Below, in pieces: positions 55,746 to 62,672 of a stretch of 63,290 bases of DNA. Position numbers and translations under genes: made by a program. The stretch is from the NCBI RefSeq assembly GCF_013002705.1, contig NZ_JABEND010000015.1, positions 1 to 63,290 of the forward strand. Direction: 5' to 3'. Within the stretch, counting starts at the first letter, position 1. Every line of letters begins with the position of its first letter. Source of the stretch: Nakamurella aerolata (GTDB lineage: Bacteria > Actinomycetota > Actinomycetes > Mycobacteriales > Nakamurellaceae). The notes under the pieces were generated by a model. The model ran no database searches. It saw only the letters and a program-made list of their open reading frames with translations, and was not told the origin of the DNA.

Positions 55746-56410
55746 CAGGACTCGTCCTCCGGAGACCGGCCGGCCAGCTCGGGGACGGCCTTGACGTGCT
55801 GGGACAGCGCGGCGGCGTAGATCACGTCGCCCTCCTGGATCACCGATTCCGGGGTCGGCAGCACGCTCGCCCCGAACCGCACGATGAAGGCCACCCGCAC
55901 CTGCACCTGTTCCTCCAGTTCGGCCACCGGCCGGCCCACCCATACCGGGTTGTACGGCACGTTGACGATGGTGCCGGTTCCGGACGGGTCGCGCCATTCA
56001 CTGATCAGCCCCTCCGGCAGGATCGCGCGGAGCAGCCGATCGGTGGTCCACGGCACCGTCGCGACCGTTGGAATGCCGAGCCGCTCGTACACCTGCGCGC
56101 GTTTGGCGTCGTAGATGCGCGCGACGACGGTGGGCACGCCGAACTGCTCGCGGGCCACCCTGGCGGCAATGATGTTCGAGTTGTCGCCGGACGAGACGGC
56201 GGCGAAGGCGTGCGCCTCGGTGATGCGCGCCTTGATGAGGGTGTCGCGGTCGAAGCCGACGCCACGGATCTGTTCGCCGGTGAAATCCGGTCCCAAGCGG
56301 CGGAAGGCGGACTCGTCGCGGTCGATGACGGCCACCGAATGTCCCGCCCGGTTCAGCGCCAGGGCCAGCGCCGAGCCAACCCGGCCGCAGCCCATGATGA
56401 CGATGTGCAC
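55745..56410 (-). CDS. ceoB: TrkA-type potassium regulatory protein, first of pair (CeoB)
   Basis: About 221 residues. 'VHIVIMGCGRVGSALALALNRAGHSVAVIDRDESAFRRL' is the Rossmann nucleotide motif, 'HAFAAVSSGDNSNIIAARVARE' follows, and the C-terminus is an RCK_C domain ('NPVWVGRPVAELEEQVQVRVAFIVRFGA'). I prefer GTG 56410 as start; TTG 56416 is possible. It is divergent from the KimA-like permease gene, 149 bp apart, so potassium control of that permease by the CeoB/CeoC pair is plausible. Confidence 0.92.
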   Translation of the reverse strand: MHIVIMGCGRVGSALALALNRAGHSVAVIDRDESAFRRLGPDFTGEQIRGVGFDRDTLIKARITEAHAFAAVSSGDNSNIIAARVAREQFGVPTVVARIYDAKRAQVYERLGIPTVATVPWTTDRLLRAILPEGLISEWRDPSGTGTIVNVPYNPVWVGRPVAELEEQVQVRVAFIVRFGASVLPTPESVIQEGDVIYAAALSQHVKAVPELAGRSPEDES

Positions 56411-56558
56411 GGGCAAACCCTAGCTGCCGAAGCCGGCGGCGGCGTGGTCGCCGGTGCGCGGGAGCGCGTGGTGTTGCCTCACGCGTCATCCTGCGGACGT
56501 AGGCTTCCCCGCTGGAAGCGGCGCACGACTCGCGGGCGCCCGAATCTGGAGGTGGCAG

Positions 56559-58553
56559 GTGTCCCGATTGACCGTGGCAGCCAAACGGCTGCTGGTCGGA
56601 CGCCCGTTCCGTAGCGACAAACTCGCGCACACCCTGCTGCCCAAGCGGATCGCGCTGCCGGTGTTCGCCTCGGACGCCATGTCCAGCGTGGCCTACGCGC
56701 CGCAGGAGATCTTCGCAACGCTATCGGTCGCCGGTCTGGCGGCGTACGCGTACTCGCCGTGGATCGCCATCCTGGTGTGTGTGGTGATGCTGGTGGTCGT
56801 CGCCTCGTACCGGCAGAACGTGCATGCCTACCCGTCCGGCGGCGGCGACTACGAGGTGGCCACCACCAACCTCGGGCCGAACGCCGGATTGCTGGTGGCG
56901 TCGGCATTGTCGGTCGACTACATCCTCACGGTGGCGGTGTCGACCGCCTCAGGTGTGGCGAACATCGGCTCGGCGATACCCATTGTCGGCGACCATCCCG
57001 TGCTGTTCTCGATCATCATCATCGTGTTGGTGGCGACCGCAAACCTGCGCGGGGTAAGGGAATCCGGTCTGGCGTTCGCCATTCCGGTCTATCTGTTCGT
57101 GGCGTCGATGCTAGGCATGATCCTCACCGGCCTGATCCGCTGGATCTTCGACTCGCCGATGCGCGCGGAAAGCGCCGACTACGACATCAGCGTGACGCAT
57201 TCGCTGTCCGGGCTGGCGCTGGTGTTCCTGCTGCTGCGGTCGTTCTCGTCCGGTTCGGCGGCGCTGACCGGTGTCGAGGCCATCTCGAACGGGGTGCCGG
57301 CGTTCCGGAAACCCAAGTCGCGCAACGCCGCCAACACCCTTGCCATGATGGGCGGCCTTGCCATCATCATGATGCTCGGCATGGTCTTTCTGGCCAGGGT
57401 GACCGACGCGCGGATGGTGGAAGACCCCTCGCAGCTGATCGGCGCGCCGGAGAACTACTTCCAGAAGACATTGATCGCGCAGGTGGCCCAGTCGGTGTTC
57501 TCCGGCTTCCCCATCGCGTTCTACATCGTCTCGTTCGCGACCGGGTTGATCCTGATCCTGGCCTGCAACACGGCATTCAACGGGTTCCCGGTGCTCGGCT
57601 CGATCCTGGCGCGCGACTCCTACCTGCCAAGGCAGCTGCGTACCCGCGGCGACCGGCTCGCCTTCTCCAACGGCATTGTGTTCCTGGCCCTGGTCGCGTT
57701 GATCCTGGTGGTGGCGTTCCAGGCCAACGTCACCCGGCTGATCCAGCTGTACATCGTCGGAGTGTTCGTGTCGTTCAACTGCAGCCAGGCCGGCATGATC
57801 CGGCATTGGAACCGGTTGCTGCGGGTGGAGAAGGACCCGGCCGTCCGGCGGCGGATGCGCCGCAGCCAGACGATCAACGCCATCGGCTTGAGCTTCACCG
57901 CCGCGGTGCTGGTGATCGTGCTGGTCACCAAGTTCCTCAGCGGCGCATGGATCGCGATCCTGGCGATGGCAGCCATTTTCATCCTGATGAAGGCCATCCG
58001 GAAGCACTACGACCGGGTGGCCCGCGAGCTGGCCGCCGACGAGGACGACATGGTGCTGCCCAGCAGGATCCATGCCATCGTGCTGATCTCGAAGCTGCAC
58101 CTGCCGGCGATGCGGGCGCTGGCCTATGCCAGGGCGATCCGCGCCGACACCCTGGAGGCCGTTGTGGTCGACGTCGATCCGGACGAGACCGCGGCCCTTG
58201 CCAGGGAGTGGGAGGACCGGCGGATCCCGGTGACGCTCAAGGTGATCGACTCGCCGTACCGGGAGATCACCAAGCCGATCATCGACTACGTGCGCAGGGT
58301 GCGGAAAGACTCGCCGCGGGATCTGGTGACGGTGTTCATTCCCGAGTATGTGGTGGGGCACTGGTGGGAACAGTTGCTGCACAACCAGTCTGCGCTGCGG
58401 CTCAAGACCAGGCTGCTGTTCACCCCCGGGGTGATGGTGACCAGCGTGCCGTGGCAGATGACCTCGACCGAGGCCACCCAGCGGCGGCTGCGCGACATCC
58501 CGGTCGATGTTCCGCTGCAGCAGACCGGCAGGGACGACAACCTCCGTGGCTGA
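56559..58553 (+). CDS. KimA-like APC-family permease (probable potassium uptake)
   Basis: 664 residues from GTG 56559 with GGAGG six bases upstream. About 12 helices with APC motifs ('FASDAMSSVAYAPQEIFATLSVAGLAAYAYSPWIA', 'YPSGGGDYEVATTNLGPNAGLLVASALSVDYILTVAVSTASGVANI'). The cytoplasmic C-terminal ~170 residues have a Usp-like fold ('RIHAIVLISKLHLPAMRALAYARAIRADTLEAVVVDVDPDE'). This layout is that of KimA/YdaO, a proton-coupled potassium importer inhibited by c-di-AMP in Bacillus. The family match and the CeoB/CeoC neighbours support potassium; transport of an amino acid is not excluded. It overlaps the methyltransferase start by 8 bp. Confidence 0.87.
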   Translation: MSRLTVAAKRLLVGRPFRSDKLAHTLLPKRIALPVFASDAMSSVAYAPQEIFATLSVAGLAAYAYSPWIAILVCVVMLVVVASYRQNVHAYPSGGGDYEVATTNLGPNAGLLVASALSVDYILTVAVSTASGVANIGSAIPIVGDHPVLFSIIIIVLVATANLRGVRESGLAFAIPVYLFVASMLGMILTGLIRWIFDSPMRAESADYDISVTHSLSGLALVFLLLRSFSSGSAALTGVEAISNGVPAFRKPKSRNAANTLAMMGGLAIIMMLGMVFLARVTDARMVEDPSQLIGAPENYFQKTLIAQVAQSVFSGFPIAFYIVSFATGLILILACNTAFNGFPVLGSILARDSYLPRQLRTRGDRLAFSNGIVFLALVALILVVAFQANVTRLIQLYIVGVFVSFNCSQAGMIRHWNRLLRVEKDPAVRRRMRRSQTINAIGLSFTAAVLVIVLVTKFLSGAWIAILAMAAIFILMKAIRKHYDRVARELAADEDDMVLPSRIHAIVLISKLHLPAMRALAYARAIRADTLEAVVVDVDPDETAALAREWEDRRIPVTLKVIDSPYREITKPIIDYVRRVRKDSPRDLVTVFIPEYVVGHWWEQLLHNQSALRLKTRLLFTPGVMVTSVPWQMTSTEATQRRLRDIPVDVPLQQTGRDDNLRG

Positions 58554-60534
58554 TCGGTCCAGAGACCGGCGCGCCGGTGGCCACAATGGTAGCGGGCGCA
58601 GTGGTAGCGGGCGCAGTGGTAGCGGGCGCAGTGGTGGGGGTGGTGGGCGGACTGGTGAGCGGGGGCCGGATGCCGATGGCGGCTGGCGGGTGGGCGACGA
58701 GCTGGAGCTGGACATCGGCCCGGTCGCCCACGGCGGCCACTGCGTCGCGCGGGTCCCGTTGCCGGACGGCGAAAGTGCCGGCGGTGGCTCGACTTTGGTG
58801 GTGTTCGTGCGGTATGCGCTGCCCGGCGAGCGAGCGGTGGTGCGGCTGACGGACGTCTCCCGCGGGACGTTCCTGCGCGGTGACGCGGTGCGCATCCTGC
58901 GGGCCGCGCCGGGTCGGGTGCAGCCGCCGTGCGCGCACTTCGGTCCCGGCAAGTGCGGCGGTTGTGATTTCCAGTTCGCCAGCCTGCCGACCCAGCGCGA
59001 GTTGAAAGCCGCTGTGGTGCACGAACAATTGCAACGGTTGGCCGGCATCGACGTGCCCGTGGTGGTGCAGCCGCTGCCGGGTGACGGTGTGCTGCCGGAT
59101 GCCGGCGCGCTGCCGGACGTTGACGCGCCGCTGCCGGGTGACGGTGCGCGGCCGGACGCTGACGCGCCGCTGTCGGGTGACGGTGCGCGGCCGGATCCCG
59201 GCGCGCCGCCGCCTGCCGACGGGTCGGTGCGGCCCGGGCTGGGCTGGCGGACCAGGGCGCGCTGGGCGGTGGACCTCGACGGCACGGTGGGCCCGCGGCA
59301 CATCCGCAGTCACGCGCCGGTGCCGATCGATGTCGATCAGCCGTGTCTGATTGCCGCGCCGCCGATCTCGCCGGTGGCGCCGCAGCGAGCGGCCGAGTTG
59401 CTGGCGGCAGATCAACAGCAGGTTCCGGAGCGGGGCGAGCGGCGCGGACGGGCTGAGCGGCGCGGCGAGCGGGGGGAGCGGCACGCGCGGGACGCAGCTG
59501 GCGTGCGGCAGGCGCCGGGCGAGCGGCGCGGCGAGCGGGGGGAGCGGCACGCGCGGGACGCAGCTGGCGTGCGGCAGGCGCCGGGCGAGCGGCGCGGACG
59601 GGTTGAGCGACGCGGTAGGGGCGGCGGGGCGGCCCGCGGACGTGGCCGTCGTCGCGAGGAATTGCCGGAGCTGACGCTGGTGGCTCGTCCCGGCGGAATG
59701 GTGCTGTCCGGCGGCCCGGCCGAGTTGGACGGGCTGGTGGTGACCGAAACCGTTGCCGGGCGGGAGTTCCGGGTCGCCGCCGACGGTTTCTGGCAGGTGC
59801 ACCCCGATGCCGCGGGCACCTTGACGGCGGCGGTGACGGCCGCGCTCGACACCGCCCGGGTATCCGGCGGTACCGGTTGGGATCTGTACGGCGGTGTCGG
59901 GGTTTTCGCGCCGGCGCTCGCCGCGGCGGTGGGCCGCACCGGCACCGTGGTGAGCGTGGAAGGCGATCGCACCGCGTCGGCGTTGGCGGTGGAGAACCTG
60001 GCCGACCTGCCGCAGGTGCGCTGCGAGACCAGCAGCGTGGAAACCTTTGTGCGCCAGCACGAGTCGGATACCGTGCGCCAGCACCAATCGGATACCGTGC
60101 GCGAGCACCAATCGGATACCGTGCGCCAGCACCAATCGGATACCGTGCGGCAGCACGGGTCGGACGGGGGAGCGGGGGACCCAGCGGTGGTGGTGCTCGA
60201 TCCGCCGCGCAGCGGCGCCGGGCAGCAGGTGTGTACGGCGCTTGCCGCACTGCGGCCGCGGCTGATCGTTTATGTCGCCTGCGACCCGGCGGCGCTGGCC
60301 CGCGACACGAAGACTTTGCTGGACAACGGTTTCCGTCTCACCGACCTGAAGGCGTTCGACTGCTTCCCGCAGACGCATCACGTGGAGTGCGTCGCCAGTT
60401 TCCGTCCGGCAGCGACAGAATCGGAGCCGGCGGCGGACCCCGCAGCGGCGACCGGATCGGAGCGGGCCGCGGCAGCACCGGAAGGTCCTGCGGCGGTTTC
60501 GGTGCCGGCCGAGGGCAGCATCGGCACGGCCTGA
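58546..60534 (+). CDS. TRAM-domain class I SAM-dependent RNA methyltransferase (TrmA/RlmD-like) with several in-frame repeat arrays
   Basis: 662 residues from GTG 58546, long for this family (about 400-450). A TRAM domain ('VGDELELDIGPVAHGGHCVARV'), then Fe-S cysteines ('PPCAHFGPGKCGGCDFQF', with a fourth in 'DQPCLIA'), a SAM site ('WDLYGGVGVFAPALAAAVG'), 'VVVLDPPRSGAG' and the nucleophile Cys in 'IVYVACDPAALARD'. It should methylate uridine C5 in rRNA or tRNA. The extra length comes from repeats: GSGRS units at ~58591-58635, 'GDGARPDADAPL'-like units near 59085-59215, a doubled 66-bp unit at 59455-59586 and five 24-bp units at 60049-60168. All keep the frame. It is the Rv2689c counterpart. 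Confidence 0.88.
   Translation: MADRSRDRRAGGHNGSGRSGSGRSGSGRSGGGGGRTGERGPDADGGWRVGDELELDIGPVAHGGHCVARVPLPDGESAGGGSTLVVFVRYALPGERAVVRLTDVSRGTFLRGDAVRILRAAPGRVQPPCAHFGPGKCGGCDFQFASLPTQRELKAAVVHEQLQRLAGIDVPVVVQPLPGDGVLPDAGALPDVDAPLPGDGARPDADAPLSGDGARPDPGAPPPADGSVRPGLGWRTRARWAVDLDGTVGPRHIRSHAPVPIDVDQPCLIAAPPISPVAPQRAAELLAADQQQVPERGERRGRAERRGERGERHARDAAGVRQAPGERRGERGERHARDAAGVRQAPGERRGRVERRGRGGGAARGRGRRREELPELTLVARPGGMVLSGGPAELDGLVVTETVAGREFRVAADGFWQVHPDAAGTLTAAVTAALDTARVSGGTGWDLYGGVGVFAPALAAAVGRTGTVVSVEGDRTASALAVENLADLPQVRCETSSVETFVRQHESDTVRQHQSDTVREHQSDTVRQHQSDTVRQHGSDGGAGDPAVVVLDPPRSGAGQQVCTALAALRPRLIVYVACDPAALARDTKTLLDNGFRLTDLKAFDCFPQTHHVECVASFRPAATESEPAADPAAATGSERAAAAPEGPAAVSVPAEGSIGTA
58591..58635. 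repeat. 15-bp tandem repeat near the start of the RNA methyltransferase gene
   Basis: Three copies of AGTGGTAGCGGGCGC in a row encode Ser-Gly-Ser-Gly-Arg units just before the TRAM domain. It is in frame and forms a flexible basic linker. Confidence 0.75.
59455..59586. repeat. Exact 66-bp tandem duplication in the RNA methyltransferase gene
   Basis: Two identical 66-bp copies (59455-59520, 59521-59586), followed by a partial third. Each encodes 22 residues beginning ERRGERGERHARD. They lie between the Fe-S half and the methyltransferase half and extend a basic, disordered stretch. Perfect identity indicates a recent duplication. Confidence 0.9.
60049..60168. repeat. Five 24-bp tandem repeats inside the methyltransferase core
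   Basis: Units at 60049, 60073, 60097, 60121 and 60145, each encoding a version of VRQHQSDT (VRQHESDT, VRQHQSDT, VREHQSDT, VRQHQSDT, VRQHGSDG). They are inserted between the SAM-binding strands and the catalytic 'VLDPPRSGAG' strand. Confidence 0.9.
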
Positions 60535-60571
60535 AACGGCATCGGTGCCGCCGCCTGGGGCAGGCGCGGGA

Positions 60572-61249
60572 TCAGGCCAGCCCGGCCTTGCGCAGCTCAC
60601 CGCCGCGCGGGAAACGGACTCGCACCGAGCCCATCCCGGTGGAGCCGGAGAACACCAGCAGCGGGAATCCTAGCTGCGGGTGCTGCGGCAGATCTGACTT
60701 GTACGAGCCCATCCCGCGGGAGAGATCGTCGTCGATGGAGCCCCAGCCGTGCGGCGCGATGATCAGCACACTGCCGACGCTGCTCTTGACGCTGACGGCG
60801 ATGGTGTCGGCCAGCGGCCGCGCCCGCAGGCAGTTCAGCTTGATGGAGCCGACACCACCGTCCAGCGCGAGGAACGGCGGGATATCCCATTCACCGTCAC
60901 GCTTTTGACTCGACCAACCGGCGTCGATCAGCAGCGGCCGGCCCGGCTCCATGCCGCGTTGCTCCGGGCGTGCCGGCACCCGTCCCGGCGCCATCGCGCC
61001 GACAACACCGCCGGGCCCCGCCGGGCTGACCGCGCCGAATCCGGGGCCGATGCTCTGCGAGGGCGGCGTCACCGGAAGATCGGCGACCAGCACGTCCAGA
61101 TCGGCGAAGGTGCGGGCGGCGAACGCCTGCTGCATCCGCTCGTCGACCTCGTCCATCGTCAGCCGGCCCTCGCCCGCGGCGGTGCTGAGCAGGGCGGCGA
61201 CGGCTTCCCGGTCGGTGTTCGATACCCGTAGCTGGGACGGATCGGTCAT
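60572..61249 (-). CDS. DUF1707 protein with C-terminal LiaF-like domain
   Basis: 225 residues from ATG 61249. The N-terminal DUF1707 motif is 'QLRVSNTDREAVAALLSTAAGEGRLTMDEVDERMQQAFAARTFADLDVLVADLP'. Downstream of a Pro/Gly-rich linker, the part from 'IPPFLALDGGVGSIKLNCLRARPLADTIAVSVKSSVGSVLIIAPHGWGSIDDD' to 'GSVRVRFPRGGELRKAG' has the repeated short-strand pattern of LiaF/DUF4870-like cell-wall-stress proteins. No membrane helix is seen, so it is probably cytoplasmic. Function unknown; DUF1707 proteins are common in actinomycetes, often with envelope-stress genes. Confidence 0.8.
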   Translation of the reverse strand: MTDPSQLRVSNTDREAVAALLSTAAGEGRLTMDEVDERMQQAFAARTFADLDVLVADLPVTPPSQSIGPGFGAVSPAGPGGVVGAMAPGRVPARPEQRGMEPGRPLLIDAGWSSQKRDGEWDIPPFLALDGGVGSIKLNCLRARPLADTIAVSVKSSVGSVLIIAPHGWGSIDDDLSRGMGSYKSDLPQHPQLGFPLLVFSGSTGMGSVRVRFPRGGELRKAGLA

Positions 61250-61268
61250 GCCGTAAGGGTACGGGCGG

Positions 61269-62153
61269 TCAGTTCGGGGCGGCGACCCGATCCGCCGCGG
61301 GATCGGTGCTGGGCTCGACGCGGAAGCGCACCATGTCGACCGCATCGTCGTTGCCGATGCCCGAATAGTGACCCCTGAGCAGCTGCTTCAGATCGTCGGC
61401 GACCTGCCCGCCCTCAAGCTGCGCATCGGCGTGGGTGATGTCCGAGAAGCGTTTGGGCGCAACGGCTTCGACGACTGCTGGTAGGCGCCGGTAACCGTCG
61501 TCGAACTCGAAGACCAGCCAGGCTGGGCCGAGCTCGTACGGTGCGGCCGGATCGCACAGTCGGGTGGTCGCGGTCTTGCGGCCGGTGCGCACCGCGTCGT
61601 AGTACGTCGCGGCGAATCGGATGATGCGCTGGACGGGGCCGTCGGGCGCGATGTAAGCGTGCGGGAGGAGCTTGCGGACGTTCAGCAGCTGGGTGCCGGC
61701 GTCGGTGGGAACAATGATGGTGCAATCGATGTGCTGATCGATGATGACCTGTCGGCATCTGCCGCAGGGCGACAGCACCGAGCGCCCGCGGTCGCCGACG
61801 GCCACCATGGTGGTGAGCGGGCCGGCTTGTGCGGCGGCCGCAACAGCCAGGACGACCAGCTCGGCGCAGGGGCCGCCGGAGAAGTGATAGTCGTTGACGG
61901 CGGTGTAGATGCGTCCGGTGGTGTCCATCGCGGCGGCAGCGACGGTGTGCAGCGGATTCCCGGTCAGCGCGGTGGCCTGCGCTTGTGCGGCTGCAAGCAC
62001 CCGGGCTTCGTTGGGGGGAAGAGCCGAAGTTGCTGCGGGCTCAGCGGCTGGTAGGGGCTCAGCGGACGGCAGAGGCTCGGCGCTGGGTGCGCGCTCGGTG
62101 AGTTCGGCGGCGGGTGAGGGTTCGGCGGGTGACGGCACAGCGGGTGAAGGCAC
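61269..62153 (-). CDS. Cytidine deaminase-like domain fused to ASCH domain
   Basis: Two catalytic modules in one protein. The first, from 'NEARVLAAAQAQATALTGNPLHTVAAAAMDTTGRIYTAVN', has the deaminase zinc set Cys-Ala-Glu in 'FSGGPCAELVVLAVAA' and PCxxC in 'LSPCGRCRQVIID', closest in pattern to short cytidine/blasticidin-type deaminases. It ends 'VRKLLPHAYIAPDGP'. The second has the ASCH motif 'YDAVRTGRKTATTRLCDPA', then 'AVVEAVAPKRFSDITHADAQLEGG'. ASCH protein YqfB of E. coli is an N4-acetylcytidine amidohydrolase, so the pair could turn acetylcytidine into cytidine and then uridine. The true start is unclear: GTG 62153 or 62138 sits in a Pro/Ala/Glu repeat linker ('PSAEPLPSAEPLPAAEP'), and the frame is open to 62477. 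Confidence 0.75.
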   Translation of the reverse strand: MPSPAVPSPAEPSPAAELTERAPSAEPLPSAEPLPAAEPAATSALPPNEARVLAAAQAQATALTGNPLHTVAAAAMDTTGRIYTAVNDYHFSGGPCAELVVLAVAAAAQAGPLTTMVAVGDRGRSVLSPCGRCRQVIIDQHIDCTIIVPTDAGTQLLNVRKLLPHAYIAPDGPVQRIIRFAATYYDAVRTGRKTATTRLCDPAAPYELGPAWLVFEFDDGYRRLPAVVEAVAPKRFSDITHADAQLEGGQVADDLKQLLRGHYSGIGNDDAVDMVRFRVEPSTDPAADRVAAPN

Positions 62154-62615
62154 GGCGCCAGCCTTGCATGAGCGGCGCGGCCGGGCGACAGATTTTGGTG
62201 CGGAGGAAGAGCGCGGCGGCGCAGGCCAGTGGGGCGGCGCCGGCGATTGCGGCGGTGCGAAGAGGCAGTGAGGCTGACGTGGCTGATCGCTCACCAACCC
62301 CGACAGCGGCGGGGCGCTCCGGCGGCGCGTCTCGTGCGGGTGAGTTCGCCGGCCGGCCATCGCGCAGCAGCCGCGGCATCGGCGCGCTGGTCCCGTTGCC
62401 GTCGCACCGGCGCTGCCGACAGCGCGCCAGATTCCGGCAATTCCGTGCGGACTCTCGCTGAGCCGCCGCGACCCCAACGCCCGAGCCGACGCCGCATGTG
62501 GTCGGCCTCCGCGCCGAGAATCCGCCCGGTGAAGTTGCCGGGTTGCCGAGTTGCCGCCGAACTCGAGGCACCCTGATGTCGCTGCGACAAGCCGGAGACT
62601 GGCGAATTCATCTGA
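62154..62615. other. Region upstream of the deaminase-ASCH gene
   Basis: If the deaminase gene starts near 62153, this ~460-bp stretch is non-coding. The frame of that gene is open up to ATG 62477 but reads as Arg/Pro/Ala-rich sequence without recognisable domain. I see no RNA gene or mobile element. Confidence 0.3.
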
Positions 62616-62643
62616 TTGGCGGATCGAACATGCGTACTATAAG
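62616..62643 (+). promoter_or_regulatory. Possible promoter of the DUF222-like gene
   Basis: TTGGCG (62616-62621), a 16-bp spacer and TATAAG (62638-62643), in a short AT-rich stretch that stands out in this GC-rich DNA. It ends 29 bp before the ATG at 62673. Confidence 0.45.
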
Positions 62644-62672
62644 AGGTAGTCTGGGTGTGTCACAAGGGGGTG

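Noticed and set aside
56417-56558. A c-di-AMP (ydaO-type) riboswitch before the KimA-like gene
   Set aside because: KimA genes often have one, but the 140-bp leader is short and I could not recognise the conserved elements or a convincing multi-stem fold.
58546-60534. The repeat blocks at 59455-59586 and 60049-60168 as a CRISPR array or iterons
   Set aside because: Units are contiguous with no spacers, keep the reading frame and lie inside a conserved enzyme, so they are coding tandem repeats.
62114-62576. Plus-strand genes opposite the deaminase upstream region
   Set aside because: Arg/Ser-rich frames without domains or start signals, explained by GC bias.
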